Shown here piece after piece: positions 43,155 to 55,457 of a stretch of 64,000 nt of DNA (within the stretch, counting starts at the first letter, position 1; each line of letters opens with the position of its first letter). The stretch covers positions 32,871,501 to 32,935,500 of the forward strand of contig OY754465.1 in the NCBI GenBank assembly GCA_963575645.1. The letters run 5' to 3'. This stretch comes from Xanthostigma xanthostigma. Taxonomy: Eukaryota > Arthropoda > Insecta > Raphidioptera > Raphidiidae. A program made the translations under genes and the position numbers. Under the pieces are notes generated by a model that had not been told where the DNA came from, made no database searches, and saw nothing but the letters and a program-made list of their open reading frames with translations.

Positions 43155-43412
43155 GTCCGCGCACACATTAAGCACGGACCAGCACGCCCAGTACAGCACG
43201 AAGCAGAAAAACGCTTGCAGGTAACAGTGTTATTCAAGGGAGTAGCGCACATTAGATCGGCATCTGCAACCATCAACGACCGTCAGTCGATCGTCTGCCA
43301 TTTCTGTTTATCCCTGCTGGACCGGTCTAGTGTGCTAGTGAAATATCGTTTGTGAACCCGTACTAAAAGTCGCTGATCCGTGCTGGTTTGTGCTGATCTA
43401 GTCGTTCTAATC
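43155..43412. mobile_element. hAT-like MITE B
   Basis: Inverted AGCACGGACCAGCACG and CGTGCTGGTTTGTGCT-type ends plus the internal GGGAGTAGCGCACATTAGAT, shared with element A at 24538-24874. The exact ends are uncertain. Confidence 0.5.
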
Positions 43413-43429
43413 CAAGCTTGACAACTGTA

Positions 43430-43664
43430 CAGTCGGACTCATGTATTTTCAACACTATCTATTTTCAACTGATTTTACTCACGTATTTTTTTAAGTTCTT
43501 AGCCCATACTACTCGCGTAACATGTCTCCTCCTACGCTGCTCAGCCAATAGAAAAATCCGCTTCACAGTGTTTCCTCTCAAATTTATAAAGGTTTTTTTC
43601 TAATAATCCATGACTGACAAGAAGTGAGAATGAAGAAGAAGTTGAAAATACATGAGTTCTACTG
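43430..43664. mobile_element. 235-bp MITE with 24-bp TIRs
   Basis: CAGTCGGACTCATGTATTTT at the left; the right end reads, inverted, CAGTAGAACTCATGTATTTT. There are two mismatches in 24 bp. CAGT starts are common in Tc1/mariner-like ends, but a clean TA duplication is not visible at the right flank. Confidence 0.6.
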
Positions 43665-45884
43665 GGTATGTATAGAAAAGTGTAACGCTAAGTCTGGATA
43701 GTCAAAGTTATTAAACATTATACAAAGTGCTATCCATGATGCGCCAGCATAAATTTAACATTTACAGCAACATGCAGATCTAGTAGATACTGTACACCAA
43801 GTAACATAAAAATCGGTTTAGTAGCCCTCGAGTAATAGTAGACAGACAATTAAAAATTCTGGAAACGTTTCTCATTTGTTTGTAATATAGAATACAAAAA
43901 AATCCTCTGGTACTCCCAAAAGTGTGGAAATATTCAAATTATAATATGTTCATAGAAACACATAACTACAAATTATTTTGATAGCTGGCCAAGGAGGGTG
44001 AATAAAGCATATGCTTTAGACGTTCAGTATAGACGTATAGTGGATAATTTGGGAGGAAAGCGTCAGTATAAATGATAAAAAAAACTGCAAGAAAACGAAG
44101 TTACAGACAGATAGTGTTACCGCAAAGACTAGAAATCACTACATGAAAGAAACACATTTTCTTGTTTCAAGGTTAAATTATCGCAATCTCGTCACTATTT
44201 AGACGAGTAAGTGCCGAAACGAGGGTTCTAAAATTTCTCGTGTCGGGACGACGAAACTAAATGGTATCACTATATCAATAGAGGTCATGCTACAATTTTA
44301 TAATATTATTAATGCATTAGTATGGACGCTTTTACATCATGGTAGAAACGAGTCAGATAAGGTCCAGTAAATGCATTGTACGTAATATGGTTACGTGATG
44401 ACGTCACAGACATACTACTATGGCTTGAGCAAGTACAGGAATGTCTTGATATTCCCATTTGTAGTAAGTGTTGCATTAAAATACTTCCATTGTTGTAAAA
44501 TAGTTTTGTGGTCTCACAGATTGCATCTGAGGGAAATGTCATTCTTCGACTGTCGCAATCTGTGCAGACTCGGAAAAATTACAGTAATCTGTTGGAAAAT
44601 TATTTTCATCATTTTAGAAGGTTTTTTTATGTAACTTAACTGTTGCTCAGGGTATAATAACTATACAATTGGAACACAATGGGTGAAATATATCGTTTTT
44701 TTTAATTAATTCATATCATTTTTAGAAAAATATCTTTACTTTAATAATTTATTCACAATTTTGAAGAGTGCAGTCTTCTTAAGGTGTCCGTAATGCCCCG
44801 GGTTCTTCTACCATAGGGTTGAAATGATAAAAACGTTTAAACGTATAATACAAAATTGAAAAGCATCAAATTTACAACAAAAAATTCTTTAAACTTTTCC
44901 CAACTGAAATAATTGCAGTTGACGACTGACTTAAAAAAATACGGGATCCAGATCACGTGACCACCCTAGAAAACATTCCCTATACTATGCATATCGATTT
45001 TCTAACAGACATGGCTAGACCTCTATTATACCTATTAAAATGTAAAAAAGTGGGTGCGTGTATATAATATGTACACGAGTTAGAAGTTATACTTTTTTGG
45101 CGTGATTGAAAACCAATTTTTCATTTTCATGCAAGATAATTTTTATTCGTAGTGAAATAAAACATCACTTGACATCTGTCATATTTACTATTTTTCATTT
45201 TTGATCGCTGCGCCATCAGTCGAATTTTTGGTAAACGTGCTTAGATTCACAACACAAAAGACTAATAGTATCTAAGGCGTATAGTTTAGCGAACAACTTT
45301 ATCCTGTTAATTTTGACCCTACGTCAGTGTGCGTGCGCATCGTAATTTACTCTCATCATTTTTTCATAACGTGCCGAAAGAAATATAATTTCAAACATGA
45401 AATTCGATATAAAAAACGACTGGACGCGTATGTATTGTTATTTGAATAAATACTTGTACATCCCTACAAATTAGCGAATCTCAGTTAAAGTGTTTTCAAT
45501 TTGTCGATCGATATAAGCAAGTGAAACGGCAACAGCTTTATAAATTAAATGTTTTCGTTTCGCGCAAACCGAACGCCGAAAACACAGGAGTCCGAATCTA
45601 GATTTATTTTCACAGTCGGCAATAATTTCAACACCTCGTGACCATCACTTATCCCAGCTAAGTGATATCCTGGCTTGGCCCTGACCAAACCGACGGAACG
45701 CCAACGCTGCGATTGTGTCCGTGTAATAAATAGCTATTTACCGAACTATACTCTTTTCTATTATGGAACCTACACGATTATTTACTTTTTAATCGAATTA
45801 ACATTTGCTAGACTGTATCCTGTCCTAGGGTTTGAATAAACAGTATTATGGAAGGCTCATTCCTATCCATTTACTATAGTAGTT
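43665..45884. other. No gene recognised
   Basis: Unique-looking A+T-rich DNA. 45330-45730 is somewhat richer in G+C and CpG without a supported frame; it could be regulatory or an old exon, but nothing shows this. Confidence 0.35.
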
Positions 45885-46110
45885 CACAGCTCAACTGGCG
45901 CGACTAGTTGATCATATTAGCGACGGATTTAATCTACATAAGCATACTGGTCTGGTTCTTCTGGATATTGCAACAGCTTTCGACACTGTCTGGCATAAGG
46001 GGTTAATCTTTAAATTGATTAAGCTAAATTTCCCAAAATTTATAATATATTTTGTAAAATCGTACCTGCATGACAGGAAAATGTACGTCAATTTAAATAA
46101 CGTAAACTCA
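45885..46110 (+). pseudogene. jockey-type reverse transcriptase fragment
   Basis: The plus strand reads TAQLARLVDHISDGFNLHKH, TGLVLLDIATAFDTVWHKGL and IKLNFPKFIIYFVKSYLHDR, then KMYVNLNN. LLDIATAFD contains the first catalytic Asp of RT motif A, and the following W-H-GL and SYL-DR match jockey-clade elements. Only about 75 residues remain; motifs B and C (GxPQG, FADD) are absent because the frame runs into the palindrome at 46111. Truncated on both sides. Confidence 0.85.
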
Positions 46111-46326
46111 AAACACCCATTGTTACATGTCTATATTAGAAAAATTTATTTCTCAAACAATGTCACCATCGGGATACGAATCCCGAATCTTTCCACTATC
46201 GCGGCGGACTGAGTTACATTACTCCACGCCGCGATAGTGGAAAGATTCGGGGTTCGTATCCCGATGGTGACATTGTTTGAGAAATAGATTTTTCTAATAT
46301 AGACATGTCACAATGGGTGTTTTTAT
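46111..46326. repeat. 216-bp palindrome with a tRNA-like core
   Basis: The arms of about 97 bp (46111-46206 and 46228-46326) are nearly perfect: AAACACCCATTGTTACATGTC and its complement outside, GGGATACGAATCCCGAATC and its complement within. The right arm has the B-box-like GGTTCGTATCC at about 46251-46261. The 21-bp spacer is ACTGAGTTACATTACTCCAC. The tRNA resemblance is limited to this box and is inference. Confidence 0.7.
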
Positions 46327-47189
46327 TAAGTAATTATATATCCATCAACGCTTCAAACGTATAATATCAAATACAATAATATCACACCTCCTCTATTGTA
46401 TGACTGTGCACATTCTGTTTCAAAGGCAGAAAAATCTCTATTTTGTAAAATAATGTAAACCATGAAATGAGCTTTCCTACATTCCATATGTATGTATATT
46501 CCAATTAAATGTCCTAGGATAGTTGTTTAAGCTTTTTTGAAACTTTTATCATTTTTACGACTTCAGTAAATATCACTGAACTTCATCTTTAAATTAAAAT
46601 AAAGCACGATACAATTTGATTTATCACAACGTTGCTTAATCACAGCTAGATTGTTGTGTCGACAATGCAGAGTATTAATGTTATTTCTCTCTTATATAAC
46701 TCTTGTTCTGCGCATCATATTACAGGTACCAACTTTTTTGATAAGTTAAATCTATGCGTGCTAATATTATTTAAAAATTCCAGCCAATTGAGCGAAGGGA
46801 TCATTCCAACTGAAAAATATTGACATTTGATATAGTGTAACAGTGTAATAAAGAAAATAAAATCTTTGATATCGTGATCAGGTAATGGCTAGTTTTGAAT
46901 ATGATATTTGCAATTCATTAGCATAGTTACCTACATAATATGTTCCACGCATAGAAATATTAGACTAGAGTATAGTGAGCCGTGAAAGTGTCTGCAATTC
47001 AGACAGAGAACAGTTCCTTATCTCTATGGTAACTAATGTTACAAAACAATGCTGATTTGAGTAAACATATATCTGGTTTTCTGGAATTTCTGCACCGTTC
47101 TCTCTCTCAACTGAGGCCATTTTCACTTATGGCAAGCATAGGAACTAGCGTACTCTAGTAACTTATATCTCTATATGGTTCCACGTCGT
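46327..47189. other. No gene recognised
   Basis: A+T-rich, with no structure seen. Confidence 0.4.
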
Positions 47190-47700
47190 GTAAAAATTAA
47201 TCAAAGCATGCTTAGCTAATTTCTTTCCGACAGATCAACAAAACAAAAGAGCAGCTGATTTTTTTCTATTTATAAAGTATTTCCGAAACTATAAAGTTTA
47301 GAAAAAAATGTCTTAACAAAACTTTCTTGAAAACATAAATAGAATAGCTAGTTGAAATTTTGTTCCAAAAATACGTAATGAAGGAGATTTTACTACCTCC
47401 ATGAAAATATATTTTTCGAAACGTTGGCCAGAAGCGATACTCTGGTAAAGCTTATTTTTCAATTGTTTTTCAACCAAATAAAGCTCCTTCAATAAATAGA
47501 ATAATAAACCGTTATGACAAGTTTACCATTATTATATAAAAAACAACGTTATAGCATACATATGTCTTTTTCGCATGCGCTGATTTTCCCCAAAAACAAT
47601 AGGGCTCTTTATATTTGCGTACCAAACATTCTCCCAAAAGTTTGTTTCAATCCGTTCGTCCGTTTGACCTGTATGTGTTCACAGACAAGCAGACTAACAA
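47190..47700 (-). repeat. Y-type central/3' fragment interrupted by a Penelope-like tail
   Basis: Minus-strand Y-like sequence: AAAGCATGCTTAGCTAAT, ACAAAACTTTCTTGAAAAC, CATGCGCTGATTTTCCCC and CCCAAAAGTTTGTTTCAATCC. It is close to the arms of 38490-39625. A 145-bp block at 47347-47491 with a 12-bp duplication does not belong to it. Confidence 0.6.
47347..47491 (+). mobile_element. 145-bp Penelope-like 3' tail with 12-bp target duplication
   Basis: ATAAATAGAATA occurs at 47335-47346 and 47492-47503. The block contains ATGAAAATATATTTTTCGAA, ACGTTGGCC and TGGTAAAGCTTATTTT, matching the minus strand at 61195-61260 (the tail of the Penelope-like element). The hairpin and GAAAC half of the hammerhead-like motif is kept; the CUGAnGA half is replaced by ACCTCCA. 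It is a severely 5'-truncated insertion. Confidence 0.7.
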
Positions 47701-50229
47701 TCGCACAAACTTTCTCCAAAAATATGTTTTTTGTATTAGGAAGACCGCAAAACAAAAAAAAATTGTAAAATTTTGAAAAGTGAATTTTAACCTACACTAG
47801 TACTATTCCCCACTTGTGGGACGGAATAGTAAAAGTTTGTGTTTGTTTTTTTGTTGCGAATATTCAGGAACTACTGAACGATTTTCAAGCCTCCAATCTG
47901 ATGATTGAGTCATAAAATCGGGTAGCCCTCGGAGCCTCTCACAGCAGGTCTAGGTGAATGTTTTCCTTTTCAGAACATTTTAATATTTAAGTTCATTAAA
48001 AAAAAAACTAATTTTACTTTAGTGTAAGGAATCAGATCCGATTACTTTGCTTACATGTTTTTGTCGTTGAAGGTTTTTAGACAGCCAAATGATTATGCAG
48101 TTTTAAAGCAAGATTAACGTACGAAAACAATAAATTTTATGTTCTAAATACGACAGTTTAATAGCTGTAAACCATCTCTCTTAGGACCATGCTTTGTAAA
48201 AATTTCTTATATATGTATGTGCGCCATTTTGCTTACAATAGCACTTCGGTTCTACTAATCAAGTTTATGTGAATTTAGAGTTCTCTTGTCAATCTGTAAA
48301 TGTTTAAATCCAATTGTAATTAGTCGGAAAAAAGTATAACTATATAATAGCTTAATGCAACGAAATGCAAGTCTCTAGTAGAGTTGGGAATAGTTTATTG
48401 AGATTATAATTAACGGAAGGACTTGATAATATCTCGTAAGGATGGAGTTGTTTATACGGTGTTCACAAAACTTACAAAATCACTGAGACGTCTTTGAAGT
48501 CCTCAAAAAGTCACAAAACCACTCCAAAATTAGTATCATTAATAGTGTTTCTTGAAGTGAAACTTTTTTAGCGGTGTATCTGTAACGATAAAGGGGAAAT
48601 TAAACGGCGGGAAAAGTTAGAAACATTGATAACTCAAAATTAAAATGGAAACGATTCAACGGTGACGTATAATAGACAACGCATCAAAGAAACGAGTTCA
48701 TAAATCTAGTTCGCGAAAACAAACTATCTATATTACAACTGTCTTGTTGAAACGTTTGCGCTGAAGGAAAGAATGATGCGAAGTCTTTCTTTAGTTCTAA
48801 TTGCAATAGGAAATATTTCAGCTGTTTCTCTCCTGTTAACTTTTTCTATTTTCTAAAGAAAATCATTATTTTCATTACTTAATAATCAAATTGCAGAAAT
48901 GGTAAAATATATTTGAAGCATAATAACATTGTACTCTTTTCAATATTAAATCGATATTAATCCCTATTGGCTAAGTTGTCAAAGAACTCGAGCTCGCGTC
49001 AAGTATTAGGCTAGCTTTTGATAATATTGTCATAACTTGCATCTACCAAACCTCTGCAACGAATGCGAATGCGAATGCAGATATCAGGAATGATGGGAAT
49101 ACTCCGCGGTTGTGGTTTCAGACATCTGCAAAATCCCTACGTGGAGCTTTACTTGTCAAAGGTTTTCTCATACGCAATCTCATAAGAAAAGTGAGCCAGT
49201 TCGCATCTAATTAAGTTATTGCTGCCGTCTATAATCGTATTTTTCATTTGCAATAATATAGTGTGGTCATTTTGGGGGGCAGATACGAGAGCAGAGAATG
49301 TTTTCTTTATCCAAAGAAAATCCGTTAGAACCATAGCTTGAGCACAATAATTCTATTCGCATTGTAAACCATTTTTTTAAACTGTAGATGAAGTTCATTT
49401 GCATGTAACGAGAAGTGCTAGAAGTTTACAATTACCGTTTTTTCTGCCGGCAAACACACACAAAGCCAGTTAATATTTAATAATTGACCAGTGAATATCA
49501 GACTCCTTCCTGTTAATATTTTCAAAAGAACTATAAAAACTAAATTAATTGATGCCTGTTTATATGACTAAAGAATTTTTTACAGTCTTTATTTTAACTA
49601 ACCATTTTATGTCAAATTGTAATTACAAATTATATTTTGTAATCTTAAAATTTAATTTTTTAATAAAGATTACATCTATCTATCTATACGGGTCCGGAAC
49701 TAATAGTCAAGTGCTCTCACCATTGTATTATTCAGATTTTAGGATTCAAAATAGCAGTACTTCTGAGCATTGTTGACTCGATGACGGTGTGGTGTTAAAA
49801 TGAGTACACATCAGCCATCTCTCGACCCGCACTCTCTGCATTCTAGTAACACGCAGTCAAGCAGGATTTCCGTTTCAGCTGGATTAACGTTAAAACCTTC
49901 CCTCTTCTCTCGGTGACGCTGCCGCTTATATAAGTTCTCTCGGTATGGCGATACTCCTAGCATGTCCTGCTGTTATTTCTGCTGCCTTTTTACATCATAT
50001 TATTAACGTCGAATGTGTTTTTTAAAATTAATATTATTACACCAGTTTATTTTTTATTTTTATAGAAACAACGAGACAGACACAACCAATAACTGGCGCA
50101 TTATTTATGAATAAAACAAACGTTTGAGTAACACTAATATCTATGGTTAGGTAAGGAGAGTAGTCGAGGATATTACTTTTTTCCCTGTGATCTTTTTAAC
50201 ATCGTGCCAATGAAAATTTCCCAAGAACG
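47701..50229. other. No gene recognised
   Basis: Mostly unique A+T-rich DNA. 49800-49990 is G+C-richer and contains CTTATATAAG (about 49925-49934), a TATA-box-like word, but no downstream coding exon could be linked to it. Confidence 0.35.
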
Positions 50230-50500
50230 TAAAGTGACTGATTTTGGTCCGATTTTCTAATATCGATATTCACCAGATCTCGACGTTTCGGGATCATAAA
50301 AACCTATTATAACTGTTTTTGGGTTGACGTCCATATGTGTGTGTATAGGTATACAAATTGTCGCACGATATCTAGAACAAATCAATCGATTGAGACCGGA
50401 TTTACGGCATTCGAAAGGATTTAAAACTTGGTTCTAAGTATATTTTGGAGTTAATCGGTCAAAAATTAATTTTTTTTCACGTTTTTTTGCATAAATGTTA
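50230..50500 (+). repeat. Dispersed repeat, relative of 13340-13570
   Basis: Shares CGGCATTCGAAAGGATTTA, the ATCGATTGAGA block and the TGTGTGTATA block with 13340-13570 in opposite orientation. Non-coding. Confidence 0.5.
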
Positions 50501-50992
50501 ATCTACTCGGTGATCAGGAAAGTTCATTAAAACTTAAATTAGCTTACTTATTGTGTCAATTGCTCATTTGACACAATAGCATGTAATAGACTTTATAATT
50601 ATTTTAACCAAAAAGTTTTTATTTTTAAGTTTAACAATTGAATTTTATTAGTAAGTGCTGATGAAGTCATAATCAAATGACAAAACTTCCAATTTATTAA
50701 AAATAAATTTAGTTTTATCAACATTTCCAACTTCCTACGATTTATCATACTATTATACCTACTATGGAAACGAATAATGAAACAATAATTATTATTGTAA
50801 TTGCACTTTTTCAAGTACTGCAAAATAAATATCAATAGTTTTGTTATTTATTTTGCACTGCTGGCAAAAGTCTAAATATATAGACAAAACGTCGTACAAT
50901 AAATAAATCTATCTAATATATTTTGGTTCACATATTATCTCAGATTTTTTCTTATAGTGCAGTCAAAGAAGCTAAGAAAAGGGGACAAACTC

Positions 50993-51696
50993 GGAATGAA
51001 ACGGAATAAACTGAATATTTGTATAAACCTTTATTTTGGCATTCTAAATGTTATCTCACAAGTCTCATAAGGTTACGTGTGAGCGTCCTTAGATATTCAA
51101 GGTCAAAGCTCGCGAAACTCAGTTCTTTGGAAATATCTCGCTTTCTTTGCCTCAAATCGTATTTGCATTTATTATAAAAGTTGTGGAGTATAAAATTCTC
51201 TACAAACATTTCAAACAATTTTAATCGTTTTTGAAATAGACCACGAAGAGTGTGGAGCGCTCAGCCATACATGCCAAGGTCAATCGTGATCCCAGTCCAT
51301 AGTACGGTTTTTTAGCTCAATTGCTGCTCGTTAAATATATATAATTAACTATTTAACACATATTTATAATTATAATTATATAATTTATACTTATATGGAC
51401 TGGGATTCGCGATTATTGCGCTATGGCATGTATAGCTATCTCAAAAACGATTAAACGTATAAAAAAGTGGTTAAGGCGAAATTTGTAGAGAATATTATAC
51501 TTTATGACTTTTATAGTAAATGAAAATACGATTTGAGGCAAAGGAAGCAATATATTTTAAAAAAAACTGATTATCGCAACCTTTGACCTTGAATATCTAA
51601 GCACACTCTCACGTACCCTTATGAGACTTTTGAGACAACATTAAGAATGCCAAAATAAAGTTTTATGCAAATATTCAGCTTATACCGTTTCATTCC
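50993..51696. mobile_element. 704-bp palindromic element
   Basis: GGAATGAAACGGAATAAACTG at the left and CAGCTTATACCGTTTCATTCC at the right. The arms share CAAATCGTATTTGCATTTA-type and TGACCTTGAATATCTAAG-type blocks in opposite orientation. The loop near 51310-51400 is A+T-rich. The arms are about 80-85 percent alike by eye, so it is an older fold-back element. No frame. Confidence 0.7.
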
Positions 51697-53175
51697 AAGG
51701 CGAAACCCTAAAGTGACTGGACCATTAATATTTAAATGGGAAATATTTGAGATTTTCCTATCTATAATTTCTGATAGATAGATATTGTACATTATTGACA
51801 CTAGTCAGCTGATATCAGTACCATCTCTTCCAATTTTTGGATTTTTTTTTAATTTTTAAACATTTAATCATATTAAGTTTTTTTCGTGAACAAGTGGTGT
51901 TTATAAGGGAGCTACCTATTACCCTGAAATTTGAATCGATTCCTTAGGGAAAGAAAAACAAAGTCGCGGGAAGAAGCTCTTCATAAATATTATAAAACGT
52001 GTGAAGATCGCCCAGAGAAGTTTAAAGGGGAAGTGAAATTTCTTTAGAGCTTTGAACTCTCTTCATAGGTGCGTTATTCACTTTGCGGTATACCAAGGTT
52101 TCTCTTCTATTTCCCCGCTGTTGAATCATTTCCCCTTTAATGTTACAGAATATTTTAGGCAGATACGTTGCTAAAGAAGTTTCACTTCAGCAATAATAAA
52201 ATTGTTGTGATAAAGAAGTCACTTAATTGTTAGTTTTTCGAGTTTCCAGCCATGGAGTATGCCTTAAATATTGTAATTCTATTCTAATCTATATTTGTAG
52301 ACAGCAAAGAGTGGATATTTTTACACAATCTTCAATATTCACTGTGTACTACAAAATGTTTTATGTCTTTCTGGTCAAGTGGACATGCCACAATCCGACA
52401 GTGCTTAAATGCTTCACTTCACTGATAAAATATTTATTCAGATATGCCATTGATATTTACGACGTCACCGTTCCACAGTCATGTAATGGTACGTCTAAAC
52501 TCTAAACTTTTATTAAGTGTCATCCATAAATTACCTGACGTACTGAGGTTCTTCGATTTGTTATGGTTCTTATCTATGACTAGGAAATGTAGAAGTCTGA
52601 TCTACGTTACGTAACAAACACATAATTAATTTTACCGTTACTTGCGAGAAAAATAATTCGATATTTTTTATGTTACAAAAATGAACTATTTATTTTGTGC
52701 AATAAATAATTCGTATCTTAACAATATGGATCTGATAGTTTGTTACAAGCTGTTAAAATTTTCTTAAACCTAATTACATAATTTATGGATGGTGCCTTGA
52801 ATGCTCTTCATGTGCGCTAGCAAATTTTGTTTGTAGTATAAAGAAGTACTGTACCGGTTTGATTTCTTTCCCTTTTTTAAAAACTAGACGTATTTCTTTG
52901 CGCTTTATCATTAATCGCATATTTTTAAATATACCTTAAAAAACAGCAAAAATTGTAATCTTTAAGACTTAAACATACATTTTTCAAATTGCGGACCTTC
53001 GAGCAAAAAAGTGTGCTGACTCCAATGATCACAAGCAAACTTCTGTATCTCAATTAGCTTATTTGTTTTAGAATTTATGAGCTTTCGAAGAGTTTTGGGA
53101 AACTTTAAATAAGTACAACTTCTAAGTTAGAAGAGATGCTGACGTTTGCTTGTGCATTGAAATCAGCAGGTCTTT
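51697..53175. other. No gene recognised
   Basis: No supported feature. TTTCACTTCA/TGAAGTGAAACTTC-type words occur near 52185 and elsewhere (48555, 13140), likely small dispersed repeats. Confidence 0.35.
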
Positions 53176-53634
53176 TTATACAAGCATAGCGAGTTTGTCC
53201 TGACAGATTTCGAATTTCATCTTTATTCCGTCAAATTTCAACGTGGTCAATCCAGTCAATCTAAAAACAATTTCAAATTTTAGACTGTACTTTACTAAAG
53301 TCCCAATGGCGAGAGGAAAAGGTTGGACGTCTGGATACGTATCCAGCCGCGAGCATTTTATCCCGACACTGCCGCGTTGTAAAAAATCATCTTGATACGA
53401 CGTCTCTATGCTGTGTCCCCTAAAAACGTACATCGAATCACGCGGTGTTGGGGGATTGGCGGGAGACCTTCGGTTCAGTTCAGCGTCAGTCTTTATCCTC
53501 AACATCCGGCGTAACGCGTTCACTTCTTGCACGGACTTCCGTTCTATGCAATAATGCGCCATAGATACGCGACCTACGGACGGGGACCAGCAATGTATTA
53601 TAGTCAGCGTCGAGTTACATGGTCCGAAAGGCAT
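53176..53634 (-). CDS. Unassigned 152-codon open frame
   Basis: The longest non-repeat frame with an ATG in the window, in a stretch (about 53300-53640) clearly richer in G+C and CpG than its surroundings. The protein has mixed composition with segments such as LRRMLRIKTDAELNRRSPAN and TYPDVQPFPLAIGTLVKYSL. No signal peptide, membrane segment or domain that I recognise. An acceptor-like ATTCAG lies about 20 bases upstream of the ATG on the minus strand. It may be a host exon, an old transposon piece or chance in a G+C-rich patch. Confidence 0.25.
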   Translation of the reverse strand: MPFGPCNSTLTIIHCWSPSVGRVSMAHYCIERKSVQEVNALRRMLRIKTDAELNRRSPANPPTPRDSMYVFRGHSIETSYQDDFLQRGSVGIKCSRLDTYPDVQPFPLAIGTLVKYSLKFEIVFRLTGLTTLKFDGIKMKFEICQDKLAMLV

Positions 53635-53923
53635 GTCGCTTGAAAAGTGTTTCTGAATATTTGTTTTGATTTCTCTACATTTTATATTATTGTCTGCTTA
53701 CAATCTTGGTCACAAAAATGTGAGCATTATTTGTTATCAATCGAAAAATGTTTTTTTTTTCTTCAACGTTTTCATGGTAAAGTATCAAACCTTTACAGAT
53801 CACATGTATGATATATGATATATAAGTTTATGATATGATATATAAGTTATGATATGATTTTATAAGTTTCACTTCGACACCGCGCATAGGTTAAATAGTA
53901 CACACACTCATTAATTTATGACT

Positions 53924-53964
53924 GTTCTGATTACCACTACATAATATGTAGTGGTAATCAGAAC
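53924..53964. repeat. Perfect 19-bp-arm hairpin
   Basis: GTTCTGATTACCACTACAT and its exact complement around a 3-base loop, immediately upstream of the Helitron-like element. Confidence 0.75.
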
Positions 53965-53966
53965 AC

Positions 53967-54381
53967 TGATAATATTATTATAAAACAAAATCTGTCTGTA
54001 TGTCTGTAGGCAATAAACTCAAAAACTATCAAATAGATTTTACATACGGTTTTTACCATTGTACGGAGTTATTCAAGAGAAAAGTTTATGTGCATAATCC
54101 GTTAATGATTTGTGTAAATTGTTTTCAACAATAATCGTCATGTTAATTGTTGAAGATGTCGGAAAAAATCAAGCCGACTAGCTAGGAGCTTTTATCGAAA
54201 ACGCTACCCAATCTCTTTGAAATATAACAAAATAATGTATGGTTGAATTGTTCCTCTTTTACAGAGCTTACTATACCCGTTTAATATTAAGCGCTTTTTG
54301 TGGATATAAATTTTGCAACGTAAGTTGGCAAAAAAACGGCGGCAATCTACAAATTGGAGCGATGCCGGACCGGGTCGCTAG
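53967..54381 (+). mobile_element. Helitron-like element 4
   Basis: A G+C-rich 3' end, GATGCCGGACCGGGTCG, then CTAG (54378-54381) and T. CCG/CGG can pair just before CTAG. The 5' part begins near TTATTATAAAACAAAATCTG with repeated CTGTCTGTATGTCTG. Internal words such as CAATAAACTCAAAAACTATC are of a type common in insect non-autonomous Helitrons. The 5' end is uncertain. Confidence 0.45.
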
Positions 54382-55457
54382 TATTTAATATTTTATTTTA
54401 ATTTGTAATAGACAACGTTCAGAACAGTCAAAGTTTATTGGTTATTGCGTCTTTGCCTGAATTTGGAAATTTTTTAAAAGAAGACTCGGTCTTTATTCTA
54501 ATTCCTAAAAATCTTTCCCCAAACCACAAGTTAAAATATCCCTAAAAATCCCCTAAATAAATTCTTGAGAACGAAAATGTAACGAACGTGTCGCAATGTA
54601 CCTAATACCTATATACCAGATACAACATACATACTATAAAACTGGCTGTAACATTATCTAAGGTGGTTCGATTCCGGAGATCGGTGCAACTTTTGTGTGT
54701 GTAGTATTGTTTATGAAATATTTTTTTCATCGTTGATTTTCTTATTCTCGTTTTTTTCAGATCAAGTGTGTACAAATATGTTTTATCCAATAGGTAGTAT
54801 GTATGTAGCATTGAACTGGCACACTCGTATATTATGGATACATAACTTTTTCTTTCAGCTCGTGGCGGCGTGTCCGAACTAAAATGATAAATGGACAGAA
54901 ATGCCGAATAGTTTATTGAATCTCTACACTCCTATGCATCCCGCGTGTTTTTTCACCCTTCCCCTTTCCCGCAACATCGCGCCTTACATACAGTTTTAGT
55001 TTTGTTAGTCCTCATCCATGTGTCCACACCTAGCCTAAGATTAGGGCCACACACAATAATCATAGGGAAATATTTGCTTCCAAGTTTGTCTTCTCCTACT
55101 GCAGCAGTATACGATGGCTATACACACTGGCCCAGCCTGGCTCAGTGTTCCTTAGCGAGCTTCCAAAAAAGTTACCGAAAATACTTCCATCCAATTTTTT
55201 CGCAATGAGTATTAACACTATAATTAATATAATAATTTTTAATAAACATTTCATCGAACCATCAATCATGAAGATGGTTATTACAATTAATTACAAACAT
55301 TCTTATTTTTCTATATCAAATACAAAACAAAAAGTTGCTTGTTGTGTTAGTATTTAAATACTAAACGCAAAAAACGTATAGGTACTAAAAATACGTTTAT
55401 TGGAATAAAATACTTTTTGTGTTATTATGCTACTTATTTCATTGTTGTCTATCCAAA
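54382..55457. other. No gene recognised
   Basis: No supported feature. The frames at 54945-55208 and around 55145 show no domain. Confidence 0.35.

Noticed and set aside
49920..49970. TATA-box promoter at CTTATATAAG
   Set aside because: The word is expected by chance in such A+T-rich DNA, and no transcript start motif with downstream coding exon could be tied to it.
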